Positions 40,149 through 49,039 of a stretch of 64,000 nt of DNA are shown here, in pieces. Both the position numbers and the translations under genes were made by a program. Below the pieces are notes generated by a model, which did no database searches, had not been told where the DNA came from, and saw only the letters and a program-made list of their open reading frames with translations. The stretch is from the NCBI RefSeq assembly GCF_021366795.1, contig NZ_JAHCPS010000005.1, positions 1 to 64,000 on the forward strand, given 5' to 3'. Source of the DNA: Macrococcoides caseolyticum (GTDB lineage Bacteria; Bacillota; Bacilli; Staphylococcales; Staphylococcaceae). The first letter of the stretch is position 1; the number at the start of each line of letters is the position of its first letter.

Positions 40149-41135
40149 ATGTATAAAATTGCAATCGTCGGGGCTACAGGATTAGTTGGACAAAAGATGT
40201 TAGAAGTGATTGATAGAAAAAATATTCCCTTTGAAAACTTAACGTTATTTACTTCATCAAGATCCGCTGGAAAATCAATCGACTTTCAAGGAAAGACATA
40301 TATTACAGAAGCATTAACAGAAGAAAAAGCAAACGATAAATATGATTTCGTACTTATGAGTGCGGGTGGCACAACAAGTCTAAAATTTTCACCTATTTTT
40401 GAAGCGGCAGGTAGTATTGTGATTGATAATTCAAGTGCTTTTAGAATGGAAGAAGATATAGATTTAATCGTACCTGAAGTGAATCAACCGCAATTAAATA
40501 GAAAGATTATTGCGAATCCAAACTGCTCAACAATCCAGTCTGTTGTCCCATTAAAGCCGCTTCAAGATAAATTTGGACTTAAACGTGTTGCATATACGAC
40601 ATATCAAGCAGTATCAGGAAGCGGTGTTGCTGGTCGAAATGATTTAGTCAATGGCGCGAAAGGTGAGCCACCAACGAATTACCCTCACCCAATTTACAAC
40701 AATGTACTCCCCCATATTGATTCGTTCCTCGAATCAGGTTATACAAAAGAAGAACAGAAAATGATAGATGAAACAAAAAAAATCTTAAATTTACCTGATT
40801 TAAAAGTGACTGCAACGTGCGTACGTGTACCGGTCCAAGATTCACATTCTGTTGCGATTAATGTTACTTTAAATCAACCTGCTACTATAGAAGAAATTCA
40901 TTCATTATTTGAACATACTGAAGGTGTCGTCTTAATCGATGATGTGTCAAATAATCAATATCCTCTAGCAATTAACACAACAGGTAAGGACGAAGTATTT
41001 GTTGGTAGAATTCGCATTGATGATTCTTTGGAGAATGCATTTCACATTTGGTGTACAGCCGATAATTTACTAAAAGGTGCTGCATTGAATGCCGTTCAAA
41101 TATTAGAGCAAATTCATAAACAAAATAACCAATAA
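40149..41135 (+). CDS. asd: Aspartate-semialdehyde dehydrogenase
   Basis: 328 residues. IAIVGATGLVGQKMLEV is the NADP-binding start, SAGGTTSLKFSP the next conserved loop, ANPNCSTIQSV holds the catalytic Cys (about 128), and HIWCTADNLLKGAALNAVQ closes the family pattern. Reduces aspartyl phosphate to the semialdehyde. ATG 40,149 with AAGGAGTG upstream. The 103-bp gap after lysC has no obvious terminator, so co-transcription is expected. Confidence 0.95.
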   Translation: MYKIAIVGATGLVGQKMLEVIDRKNIPFENLTLFTSSRSAGKSIDFQGKTYITEALTEEKANDKYDFVLMSAGGTTSLKFSPIFEAAGSIVIDNSSAFRMEEDIDLIVPEVNQPQLNRKIIANPNCSTIQSVVPLKPLQDKFGLKRVAYTTYQAVSGSGVAGRNDLVNGAKGEPPTNYPHPIYNNVLPHIDSFLESGYTKEEQKMIDETKKILNLPDLKVTATCVRVPVQDSHSVAINVTLNQPATIEEIHSLFEHTEGVVLIDDVSNNQYPLAINTTGKDEVFVGRIRIDDSLENAFHIWCTADNLLKGAALNAVQILEQIHKQNNQ

Positions 41136-41169
41136 AAAATATTAGGATTTTATACAAGGAGTGTTCTAT

Positions 41170-42057
41170 ATGACACAAGTACAATTTAATGGCACAGCAG
41201 TCGCGATTACGACGCCATTTCTCAATAATGAAGTAGATTATGATGCTTTTGAACGTCACATCCAATTTCTAATTGAAAATGATATACAAGCGATATTCGT
41301 TAATGGGACAACAGGTGAAGGCTCCACTTTAACAGAAGAAGAAAAACTAAAGCTTGTTGAAGTTGCAGTAAGTACAGCAAAGAACAGCGTCCCTATTATT
41401 GTCGGAACAGGAACAAATAATACACAAGCAACGATCGATCATTCTTTAAAGGTGAAAGCATTAGGTGCAGATGGCATTATGCTGATTACGCCCTACTATA
41501 ACAAAACGAATCAACGTGGCTTAATCCAACACTTTACAACCATCGCAGACAAAGTACAGTTACCCGTAGTGCTCTATAATGTACCAAGTCGAACAAATAT
41601 GACGATTGAACCGGAAACTGTAGAGATACTTGCTCAGCATCCTTATATCTATGCATTAAAAGATGCAACGGGCGATTTAGATTATACACGTGCAGTGAAG
41701 TCCTTAGTACCAAGTGCGTTCAAACTTTATAGCGGTAATGATGATATCATTATTCCATTTTACACTGCAGGTGGTGACGGTGTTATCTCTGTTATTGCAA
41801 ATGCGATTCCGAAAGAATTCCAGCAAATATATTCAACATTTCAAACAGATGCGTTGCTTGCAGAAAATCAATTTAATGTCGTAGCGCCCCTACTCAATGC
41901 TTTATCTGTAGACATCAATCCAATGCCTATAAAAGCACTGGTTACAGCGTTAGGTTATGCGAATGGTGAATTACGCTTGCCGCTTGTTCCTTTATTAGAT
42001 GAAGAGCAACAACACATTCAAAGTGTTTATCAACAATTTAAAAGTCAGGTGATTTAA
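41170..42057 (+). CDS. dapA: 4-hydroxy-tetrahydrodipicolinate synthase
   Basis: 295 residues. NGTTGEGSTLTEEEKL (about 44-59), VPIIVGTGTNNTQAT, LYNVPSRTNM (catalytic Tyr, about 133) and YALKDATGDL (Schiff-base Lys, about 163) are all present. Condenses aspartate semialdehyde with pyruvate. ATG 41,170 behind AAGGAGTG; the gene abuts dapB with no gap. Third gene of the operon. Confidence 0.95.
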   Translation: MTQVQFNGTAVAITTPFLNNEVDYDAFERHIQFLIENDIQAIFVNGTTGEGSTLTEEEKLKLVEVAVSTAKNSVPIIVGTGTNNTQATIDHSLKVKALGADGIMLITPYYNKTNQRGLIQHFTTIADKVQLPVVLYNVPSRTNMTIEPETVEILAQHPYIYALKDATGDLDYTRAVKSLVPSAFKLYSGNDDIIIPFYTAGGDGVISVIANAIPKEFQQIYSTFQTDALLAENQFNVVAPLLNALSVDINPMPIKALVTALGYANGELRLPLVPLLDEEQQHIQSVYQQFKSQVI

Positions 42058-42780
42058 ATGAATATATTACTCGTTGGATACGGTGCAATGAATGAACGTG
42101 TTGCACGTTTAGCAATTGAACGCGGACATGAAATCAAAGGCATTATCATATCAAGAAAAAGTGAAAAGGAATACCCATATCCAACCTATTTAGTCAATGA
42201 AACAATTCCTGATGCAGATGTTATTATTGATTTTTCGAATCCAGCAATAACATTACCGCTGATTCAAAGTGAAGTTAATATACCACTAGTAATCGCTACA
42301 ACAGGAAAAAAAGAAGAAATTATTCAAAGCTTAAAGACGAAAGCAAACAGTGTACCTGTTTTCTTTAGTGCAAACATGAGTTATGGTGTGCATATACTAA
42401 CTGAACTCATTCAATATGCAATCCCCCTATTACAAGATTATGATATTGAGCTCATTGAACGTCATCATAATAAAAAAGTTGATGGCCCAAGTGGTACATT
42501 AGTTAAACTACTTGATGCGATTCAGGAAAAAAGAAAACTGCAACCCGTGACCGATCGAACACAAAAAGATCAAGCACGTGAAACTGATGATGTCGGAATA
42601 AGTGTCGTGCGAGGTGGTACAATTACCGGGGAACATGAAGTCTTATTTGCGGGACATGATGAAACGATACAGATCATTCATCGTGCACAAAGTAAAGATA
42701 TATTTGCTAATGGTGCAATTGATGTAGCAGAAAAATTAATCTATAAAAATAGTGGTTATTATACATTTGATAATCTCTAA
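42058..42780 (+). CDS. dapB: 4-hydroxy-tetrahydrodipicolinate reductase
   Basis: 240 residues. [14 protein letters not shown] is the NAD(P)-binding loop; [45 protein letters not shown] (catalytic His and Lys) and [16 protein letters not shown] are family motifs. Shorter than the E. coli enzyme (about 270), as in staphylococci. ATG directly after the dapA stop with AGGTGATT inside the end of dapA, indicating translational coupling. Confidence 0.95.
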   Translation: MNILLVGYGAMNERVARLAIERGHEIKGIIISRKSEKEYPYPTYLVNETIPDADVIIDFSNPAITLPLIQSEVNIPLVIATTGKKEEIIQSLKTKANSVPVFFSANMSYGVHILTELIQYAIPLLQDYDIELIERHHNKKVDGPSGTLVKLLDAIQEKRKLQPVTDRTQKDQARETDDVGISVVRGGTITGEHEVLFAGHDETIQIIHRAQSKDIFANGAIDVAEKLIYKNSGYYTFDNL

Positions 42781-42838
42781 TCTTAACAATTTGAATAAAA
42801 TGAAATAAAAAAAGAAAGAAAAATGGGAGGCTCTTATC

Positions 42839-43555
42839 ATGAGAGAATTAACAGCACAAGAAATTATTCAGTATATAAGTGAATCAAAAAAACAAACGCC
42901 TGTAAAAGTATATGTCAACGGACAATTCGACGATGTAACGTTTCCGGAGACGTTAAAAGTATTTGGCTGCAGTCAATCTAAAACAATATTTGGTGATTTA
43001 ACTGACTGGGAATCGTTTTTTAAAGCACATGAAGCAATCATTACAGAGTTTGAAGTGGAATATGACAGACGTAATTCAGCCATCCCATTAATTGACCAGC
43101 GTCATATCAATGCGCGTATCGAGCCAGGCGCATTCATTCGTGAACATGCAGTTATTGAAGATAATGCGGTTGTCATGATGGGTGCGACAATCAATATTGG
43201 TGCAGTTGTCGGGGAAGGCACAATGATTGATATGAATGCAGTATTAGGTGGTCGCGCAACAACAGGTAAAAATGTCCACGTTGGTGCAGGTGCTGTACTT
43301 GCTGGTGTAATAGAACCCCCAAGCGCGGATCCGGTTGTCATAGAAGATGATGTATTAATCGGTGCAAATGCAGTGATATTAGAAGGTGTACGTGTCGGTC
43401 GTGGTGCAGTCGTTGCAGCAGGTAGTATAGTGACTGAAGACGTCCCTGCTGGCGCTGTTGTTGCAGGTGTCCCAGCACGTGTGATTAAACAAGCTTCAGA
43501 AGTTGAAGGTTCAAAGATCGAGATTGTTTCTGCATTAAGACAACTCAATCAATAA
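42839..43555 (+). CDS. dapH: Tetrahydrodipicolinate N-acetyltransferase
   Basis: 238 residues (called dapD in staphylococci). The N-terminal domain [21 protein letters not shown] is followed by left-handed beta-helix hexapeptide repeats (about 88-205: [29 protein letters not shown] and onward), ending GVPARVIK. N-acetylates tetrahydrodipicolinate, marking the acetylase branch of lysine synthesis. ATG 42,839 with GGGAGG upstream. A terminator-like palindrome follows before the next operon gene. Confidence 0.95.
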   Translation: MRELTAQEIIQYISESKKQTPVKVYVNGQFDDVTFPETLKVFGCSQSKTIFGDLTDWESFFKAHEAIITEFEVEYDRRNSAIPLIDQRHINARIEPGAFIREHAVIEDNAVVMMGATINIGAVVGEGTMIDMNAVLGGRATTGKNVHVGAGAVLAGVIEPPSADPVVIEDDVLIGANAVILEGVRVGRGAVVAAGSIVTEDVPAGAVVAGVPARVIKQASEVEGSKIEIVSALRQLNQ

Positions 43556-43558
43556 TTT

Positions 43559-43588
43559 AAAGCTGATAATTATCAGCTTTTCTTTTTA
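43559..43588 (+). terminator. Internal terminator palindrome in the lysine operon
   Basis: AAAGCTGATAATTATCAGC plus TTT is a perfect 22-bp palindrome (43559-43580) followed by TCTTTTT, located between dapH and the deacetylase gene. It should cut transcription of the last three genes to some degree. Confidence 0.6.
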
Positions 43589-43611
43589 TCAAAAGTATTT
43601 GAGGTGAAACA

Positions 43612-44778
43612 ATGGTAGATATAGAAGAAATCACTGAAATAAGAAGGCACTTACACCAACATCCTGAATTAAGCTTACAGGAGCATGAAACAACACGTTT
43701 CATCATAAAACAAATAGAGACACTAAAAATTGAATACTTTACACCACTTGACACTGGCGTTATCGCAATTATTAGAGGAAACACTGACAAGACAATCGCG
43801 TTTCGTGCCGATATTGATGCATTACCTATTGATGAACACAATGAAGTGCCTTATCAATCGATTATTCCAAATGTTATGCACGCTTGTGGTCATGATGGAC
43901 ATACGACAATGTTACTTGCACTCATGAAAGAAATAAAACATTTAAGTGATCAACAACCGCTTAAGTATAGTTACATGTTCATCTTCCAGCCATCAGAAGA
44001 AGCGAATGCTGGAGCAAATTTATTGATTCAAAATTTTAATTTTGATCAATTTAATATACAAGCGATATACGGTATTCACATGATGCCCGATAACCCAGAA
44101 GGTGAAATTGCTTATCGCAGTAATGAAATTACTGCGAGTGCAACTGAATATCGCTTTTACATTGAAGGACAAAGTGCCCATGTTGCGAATAAAGAACAAG
44201 GACACGCTGCAAGCAATGCATTAATTCAAATCCTTAATCAAGTCAGTTCATTACAACAATTCCATTTACCCGGTCTCAACAGAAATATCGTTCATATTGG
44301 TAAGTTCAATGCCGGTGAAGCCATAAATACTGTCCCCTCTACTGGTTATTTAGAAGGAACAATAAGAACATATAGTGAAAATGATTTGAGCGTTGTAAAA
44401 CAAAAAATGACTGAAATTGCAAACGGAATCGCAATCACTTCTGGCTGTAAAATTGATATCGCTTTTACTGCAGGTTATCCGCCAACAATCAATGACGGTT
44501 CTTTAGAACAACGTGTAATCAGTGCTATTAGAGATGCGAAATTAATACCAGTTTATAACGACCTACCCTATTTGTTCGGAGAAGATTTTTCATATTATGC
44601 GTCACTAGCACCAACTTACTTCGTCTTTCTGGGGTGTCGTAATACAGACAAAGGGTACATCAATGGATTACATCATAATCAGTTTAATTTTGATGAGTTG
44701 GTATTATTAAATGGCATTCAATACTATAAGTCATTAGTGAGGAGTTACGAACATGAGTGCGAAATGGGAAATCAATAA
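43612..44778 (+). CDS. N-acetyldiaminopimelate deacetylase (M20D amidohydrolase)
   Basis: 388 residues. RRHLHQHPELSLQEHET (about 9-25), ADIDALPI, MHACGHDGHTTMLL (metal ligands, about 95), QPSEEANAGA (catalytic Glu, about 128) and GEDFSYYA near the C-terminus give the M20D/HipO family. In the staphylococcal dap operon this position holds the enzyme that removes acetyl from N-acetyl-LL-diaminopimelate, needed after DapH; no separate aminotransferase gene is seen here. GAGGTGAAAC before the ATG. Overlaps alr by 26 bp. Confidence 0.85.
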   Translation: MVDIEEITEIRRHLHQHPELSLQEHETTRFIIKQIETLKIEYFTPLDTGVIAIIRGNTDKTIAFRADIDALPIDEHNEVPYQSIIPNVMHACGHDGHTTMLLALMKEIKHLSDQQPLKYSYMFIFQPSEEANAGANLLIQNFNFDQFNIQAIYGIHMMPDNPEGEIAYRSNEITASATEYRFYIEGQSAHVANKEQGHAASNALIQILNQVSSLQQFHLPGLNRNIVHIGKFNAGEAINTVPSTGYLEGTIRTYSENDLSVVKQKMTEIANGIAITSGCKIDIAFTAGYPPTINDGSLEQRVISAIRDAKLIPVYNDLPYLFGEDFSYYASLAPTYFVFLGCRNTDKGYINGLHHNQFNFDELVLLNGIQYYKSLVRSYEHECEMGNQ

Positions 44779-45817
44779 AACACGATTCACTGAAAATATA
44801 CGCACCGTCATTAAAGATCACCCTGTTATCGCAGTAATTAAAAATAATGCCTATAATTTTGGTCTGGCGTTTACGATAGATTGCATGGCTGATTGCGGTA
44901 TTAATTATTTTAGTACAACAAGTCTTGAAGAAGCTATCGCTATTCGAAAGCTTAATTCAGATTGTTACATTTTCTTAATGAACCCTACGACTGAATTTGA
45001 TTGTTTAAGACAATATCATATCGAAATGACACTTCCCTCAGCTGAATTTTACGATCAATATCAAGATGAACTTGAAGGCATAACCGTTCATCTGGAATTT
45101 GAAAATCTGCTGCACCGTTCTGGCTTTAAAACGTTAGAAAGTATGCAGGCGTTTATCAAACAGTACAACGCAACTAAAAGTAAAATGTTTATTAAAGGAT
45201 TATGGACACACTTCGGTTACGCAGATGAATTTGAAGTGGAAGACTATTATGAGGAACGTCAAGCATGGTTGAATGTTGTACAACATTTAAAAACCATGCA
45301 TGATTTTGAAGTGATTCATGCACAAAATAGTGCAAGTTTTATGCGTGAAGATGGATTATTAGAAGACCACACGCATTTAAGACTCGGTATCATTTTATTT
45401 GGTGCACGTCCTTATGCAAGTCTACCGCTATCCACTACTGAACAGGCATTACGCATTTCAAGTCATGTGATACAAATAAGACATATTAAGCATGGTGAAT
45501 CGGCAGGCTATAGTTTTGCTTATACTGCAGAAAAAAATACACGTCTTGCGGTGGTTGCCATTGGATATGGCGATGGTATCCTAAGATCACGTGCACAACA
45601 TGACTGCTTAATTAACGGTAAACGTTATCCGATAAAGGCACTGATGATGAGTCATATGTTTGTCGAAGTGGATGATACAGTCCATCCAAATGATATCGTT
45701 TATATATATCATGAATCAATGCGCATCGATGAATATACATTTAAAGGTGTGGGTGCAAATTCAGAACAATTATCCGCATTGAACCATAATACTTTAATCT
45801 CGGAGGTTACGGAATGA
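44753..45817 (+). CDS. alr: Alanine racemase-like protein (alr2 position)
   Basis: 354 residues of the PLP-dependent racemase fold III. VIAVIKNNAYNFG (PLP Lys, about 30), QNSASFM, HLRLGIILFGARPY, SAGYSFAYTAEKN (catalytic Tyr, about 245), AIGYGDGILR and MMSHMFVEVDD (the position of the usual SMDQ) are visible. The same gene lies in the dap operon of S. aureus. It may supply D-alanine or racemise another amino acid linked to lysine synthesis. GGAGTTAC before the ATG, overlap with the gene before and a 4-bp overlap with lysA. Confidence 0.85.
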   Translation: MSAKWEINKTRFTENIRTVIKDHPVIAVIKNNAYNFGLAFTIDCMADCGINYFSTTSLEEAIAIRKLNSDCYIFLMNPTTEFDCLRQYHIEMTLPSAEFYDQYQDELEGITVHLEFENLLHRSGFKTLESMQAFIKQYNATKSKMFIKGLWTHFGYADEFEVEDYYEERQAWLNVVQHLKTMHDFEVIHAQNSASFMREDGLLEDHTHLRLGIILFGARPYASLPLSTTEQALRISSHVIQIRHIKHGESAGYSFAYTAEKNTRLAVVAIGYGDGILRSRAQHDCLINGKRYPIKALMMSHMFVEVDDTVHPNDIVYIYHESMRIDEYTFKGVGANSEQLSALNHNTLISEVTE

Positions 45818-47085
45818 ATATGACTAGAGAAAATGGTGTAATGACTTTACATGGCCATTCATTAATAGATATTAAAAATAAATACGGAACACCCCTATTT
45901 GTTTATGATGAAGCACTCATACGAACACAATGTCGTAGATTTCATACGGCGCTTCAACAGTCTGGATTAAAATATACAATATCATATGCATCGAAAGCGT
46001 TTACATCCATTCAGTTATTTAAACTCATGCAGGAAGAAAACATGGGATTAGATGTTGTTTCTGAAGGCGAGTTATTTACTGCCCTAACTGCACAATTCAA
46101 CCCTGAACGTATTCACTTCCATGGCAATAATAAAACAACACAAGAGATACAGTATGCAATTGAAGTAGGTATAGAATACTTTGTGATTGATGCATTAGAT
46201 GAGATTGAACGTATCAATCGCATTGCAAAGCAACATAATAAATCCGTTAAAGCAGTACTCCGTGTTAATCCTGGTGTTGAAGCACATACTCATGAATTTA
46301 TTCAGACAGGACAAGAAGATAGTAAATTCGGATTAAGCATAAGACATGGGCTGGCATTAAAAGGGATAAAGCAAATTGACGATGCTTCAAACATTGATTT
46401 CTATGGTATTCACTTCCATATCGGTTCTCAAATTTTTGAGTCAACTGGCACGATAGAAACAATTCAAATCGTAATCAAATGGCTTAAACTCAATCAGATT
46501 GATATTAAAGTATTGAATATAGGTGGTGGCTTTAGCATTCGCTACACATCAGAAGACATCAGTTATCCGATTGAGGATGGCATTAAAGCGATTACAGATA
46601 CATTAATCGCGACATGTGAAAGTCATGATTACCCTATCCCTGAAATTTCTTTAGAGCCTGGTCGATCTATTGTTGGTGAAGCGGGTATCACACTTTATGA
46701 AGTCGGTACTGTTAAAACAATTCCAGGTATTAATAAATATATTTCAATTGATGGTGGAATGAGTGATCATATTAGAACAGCACTTTATGATGCACAATAC
46801 GAGGTTGAACTCGTCAATCGCAAAGAAAATGAACTTGAGAAAGTAACCATTGCAGGAAAGCTCTGTGAATCTGGTGATATTATCGCACGTGATATTAACC
46901 TTCCACAATCGGTAAAAGCAGGTGATACACTATGTGTTAGGTCAACCGGTGCATATCATTACTCAATGGCTTCAAACTATAATCAAATGCTCAAACCAGC
47001 CGTTGTTTTTGTGTCGGATAAAGACGTACGTGAAGTTATAAAAAGACAAACGTTAGAACATTTAATTGCCAACGAAATAATATAA
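45814..47085 (+). CDS. lysA: Diaminopimelate decarboxylase
   Basis: 423 residues. ISYASKAFTS (PLP Lys, about 62), DVVSEGELFTA, FYGIHFHIGSQIFE (about 197), NIGGGFSIRY, EPGRSIVGEAG (about 290) and CESGDIIARD (catalytic Cys, about 350), then GAYHYSMASNYNQ, form the complete LysA pattern. Decarboxylates meso-diaminopimelate to lysine, the last step. GGAGG nine bases before the ATG. It ends the operon; a strong terminator follows. Confidence 0.95.
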   Translation: MNMTRENGVMTLHGHSLIDIKNKYGTPLFVYDEALIRTQCRRFHTALQQSGLKYTISYASKAFTSIQLFKLMQEENMGLDVVSEGELFTALTAQFNPERIHFHGNNKTTQEIQYAIEVGIEYFVIDALDEIERINRIAKQHNKSVKAVLRVNPGVEAHTHEFIQTGQEDSKFGLSIRHGLALKGIKQIDDASNIDFYGIHFHIGSQIFESTGTIETIQIVIKWLKLNQIDIKVLNIGGGFSIRYTSEDISYPIEDGIKAITDTLIATCESHDYPIPEISLEPGRSIVGEAGITLYEVGTVKTIPGINKYISIDGGMSDHIRTALYDAQYEVELVNRKENELEKVTIAGKLCESGDIIARDINLPQSVKAGDTLCVRSTGAYHYSMASNYNQMLKPAVVFVSDKDVREVIKRQTLEHLIANEII

Positions 47086-47087
47086 AA

Positions 47088-47122
47088 AGAAAGACACCCT
47101 GGAATTTCCAGGGTGTCTTTCT
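47088..47122. terminator. Bidirectional terminator between lysA and cspA
   Basis: 16-bp perfect stem AGAAAGACACCCTGGA (47088-47103) with 47107-47122, A-rich before and T-containing after, between convergent genes. Confidence 0.85.
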
Positions 47123-47152
47123 AACGTGCATATATAATTTCTTGCATTAAAA

Positions 47153-47353
47153 TTATAATTTTACAACGTTTGCAGCTTGTGGTCCGCGGTCGCCTTCAAC
47201 CACTTCAAATTCTACTGCTTGACCTTCTTCTAATGATTTGTATCCTTCTTGATTAATCGCTGAGAAATGTACGAAAACGTCGTTTTCTCCTTCGATTTCG
47301 ATGAATCCAAATCCTTTTTCTGCGTTAAACCATTTTACTGTACCTTGTTTCAT
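47153..47353 (-). CDS. cspA: Cold-shock protein CspA
   Basis: 66 residues: [19 protein letters not shown] (RNP1 KGFGFIE) and DVFVHFSAI (RNP2), ending PQAANVVKL. Single-strand nucleic acid-binding OB fold that melts RNA structure and acts as a translation regulator. ATG 47,353 with GGAGGTT upstream; the longer frame to 47,371 overlaps it. The upstream 230 bp are AT-rich and include a 9-bp inverted repeat in the presumed 5' UTR (47387-47409). In S. aureus CspA/MsaB regulates capsule, biofilm and its own mRNA. Confidence 0.95.
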   Translation of the reverse strand: MKQGTVKWFNAEKGFGFIEIEGENDVFVHFSAINQEGYKSLEEGQAVEFEVVEGDRGPQAANVVKL

Positions 47354-47386
47354 AATTAGAAACCTCCACACTATAAAAAATTCAAT

Positions 47387-47409
47387 ATGTGATTATTCAC
47401 ATATTACAA
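47387..47409 (-). promoter_or_regulatory. Hairpin in the presumed cspA leader
   Basis: AATATGTGA and TCACATATT (about 47387-47409, TTAT loop) form a perfect 9-bp stem about 35-55 bases upstream of the cspA start. cspA mRNAs often carry structured leaders. The rest of 47,372-47,604 is AT-rich with no other feature that I can see. Confidence 0.45.
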
Positions 47410-47604
47410 AATAAATAATATTATGATACATTGATATAATTGTAAAAATAACGTCAATTTTATATATTTACTTTGTAATATGGAATAACCCTATTGCTAT
47501 AAATAATTATAAAATACCTCAAATCATAAAGCAATACAATATTCTGTAAATTAAAACATTTTACATTTTTTACGCTTATGTAATAAATGTAATAAAAAAG
47601 TTGC

Positions 47605-47907
47605 TTATGCTTGCGTATATTGAAAGACTTCTCCCTGCTTTAAAAAAATAATACTATGAAAAATTTGTACCTCATCATCACATGATTCGCAAAATTCAAT
47701 CTCACAATTATTATAAAATGCATGTATATTATATTTCCCAATCATTTCATTACAAAAATGTTGTCTCAATAATTTAAGTTGTGATTTATAATAGGCTTCA
47801 GCCTGCTCGAATGTCTGAAAAGCCTGTATATCGGTTGCCTGATCTCTAAAGTCATCAAAGAGCCACCAACCTTCATAATCAGCTCTAATCGTTATGATTT
47901 CATACAT
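47605..47907 (-). CDS. DUF1033 family protein
   Basis: 100 residues. The start MYEIITIRADYEGWWLFDDF and the central FEQAEAYYKSQLKLLRQHF fit DUF1033, a small cytosolic family of Bacilli with no known activity. Upstream of cspA on the same strand with about 250 bp between them; in S. aureus the gene region before cspA belongs to the msa regulatory locus, so a functional link is possible but not shown by sequence. No other domain. Confidence 0.7.
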   Translation of the reverse strand: MYEIITIRADYEGWWLFDDFRDQATDIQAFQTFEQAEAYYKSQLKLLRQHFCNEMIGKYNIHAFYNNCEIEFCESCDDEVQIFHSIIFLKQGEVFQYTQA

Positions 47908-48031
47908 ATTTTCACCCCGTTAAAAATTATTATGTTCTGTTTATTTATCATTTTCAAGTAAATTGTCTTACAAAGGCGATTTATTAGGTGATTTGCTTTC
48001 ACTTACTTATAATAATAATAGAGGTGACATT

Positions 48032-48298
48032 ATGAAAACAATTCATATTAAAATATACGGTCATGTACAGGGTGTCGGGTTTCGTTACTATACGACTTAT
48101 TATGCAAACCAATTCGATATTTCAGGTACGGTTCAAAATGTTTATGATTTTGTTGAAATCTATGCAACTGGGGAACATACCACGCTCACTGCTTTCACTG
48201 AAAAAGTAATACATGGCGCTTCACCTATGTCTCGTGTTTCAAGTTATGAAATAAACGAATTACCTTATCAATCTTTTAACAACTTTAGAACGCTATAA
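48032..48298 (+). CDS. acyP: Acylphosphatase
   Basis: 88 residues. IKIYGHVQGVGFRYYTTYYAN (signature G-x-V-Q-G-V-x-F-R with catalytic Arg, about 18) and ISGTVQNVYDFVEIYATG (catalytic Asn, about 36) define the family. Hydrolyses acyl phosphates. ATG 48,032 behind AGAGGTGAC. Followed by xpaC after 15 bp, so likely in the same transcript. Confidence 0.95.
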   Translation: MKTIHIKIYGHVQGVGFRYYTTYYANQFDISGTVQNVYDFVEIYATGEHTTLTAFTEKVIHGASPMSRVSSYEINELPYQSFNNFRTL

Positions 48299-48313
48299 AA
48301 AGGAATGGATGAC

Positions 48314-49039
48314 ATGAAATATAATGCTTCATATATTTTGGGTGCAGTATTTGCTGTACCTATTGCACTCATAACTGGAATTATCAGTATGAATTTCTTC
48401 CAGTTTGATTTATGGCTGGACACACTTGTAATTGGTGCTGGATACTTAGGTGCATTTTTCCCTATCCAGATGACTTCAGGCAATAAATATTTAAAGGAAA
48501 TGGGCATAACTAAACAAGACTATAAGTATGTTCGAAAACAAATGAAAGTTGCTGAACCCAAAATTAAACAATTGCTGATACAATATAAAAAAGTACGCTC
48601 TATTAATGACTTTAAGAATGTCAATGAAATTAATAAACTTGCAAGAATGATTTATAAAACGGTTCAAAAGAACCCTAAAAAATTTTTTAAAGTCGATAGT
48701 TTCTTCTTTTCTCATCTCGATAATACAGTCAATTTACTTGATCAATTTCTATATTTATCAAGAATGCCGCATAAAACGATTGAAGACAAACAAATGCTAC
48801 ATAATGCACGCTTGACGCTTGATGAACTTAAAAGAACATTACAGGCAGATTTAAAAGCATTAAATGCTTCTGATTTTGAGCAAATGAAGGTTGAAATTGA
48901 TTTAGCCTCATTACAACAAGTGGAAATAACACATAGTGATAAAGACGCTTTGCCTTATCAAGAACAAATTTCTGTTCCTTTAAAGCGTTCTCAACAAGAT
49001 ACATTATACGAAAGGATAGATAGTCATGAAGGAAAATGA
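48314..49039 (+). CDS. xpaC: XpaC family protein
   Basis: 241 residues. Two membrane segments at the N-terminus (about 5-25 and 30-50) and a helical, charged remainder (EPKIKQLLIQYKKVRSINDF, FSHLDNTVNLLDQFLYLSRM), the pattern of the XpaC family ('5-bromo-4-chloroindolyl phosphate hydrolysis' protein). Always paired with telA. I prefer ATG 48,314 over ATG 48,305 because AAAAGGA lies at a normal distance only from the former. Overlaps telA by 14 bp. Confidence 0.85.
   Translation: MKYNASYILGAVFAVPIALITGIISMNFFQFDLWLDTLVIGAGYLGAFFPIQMTSGNKYLKEMGITKQDYKYVRKQMKVAEPKIKQLLIQYKKVRSINDFKNVNEINKLARMIYKTVQKNPKKFFKVDSFFFSHLDNTVNLLDQFLYLSRMPHKTIEDKQMLHNARLTLDELKRTLQADLKALNASDFEQMKVEIDLASLQQVEITHSDKDALPYQEQISVPLKRSQQDTLYERIDSHEGK

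Noticed and set aside
43102-43548. 148-codon minus-strand frame inside dapH
   Set aside because: It is Thr/Ala/Pro-rich low-complexity sequence typical of a frame shadowing hexapeptide-repeat codons; no ribosome binding site or promoter.
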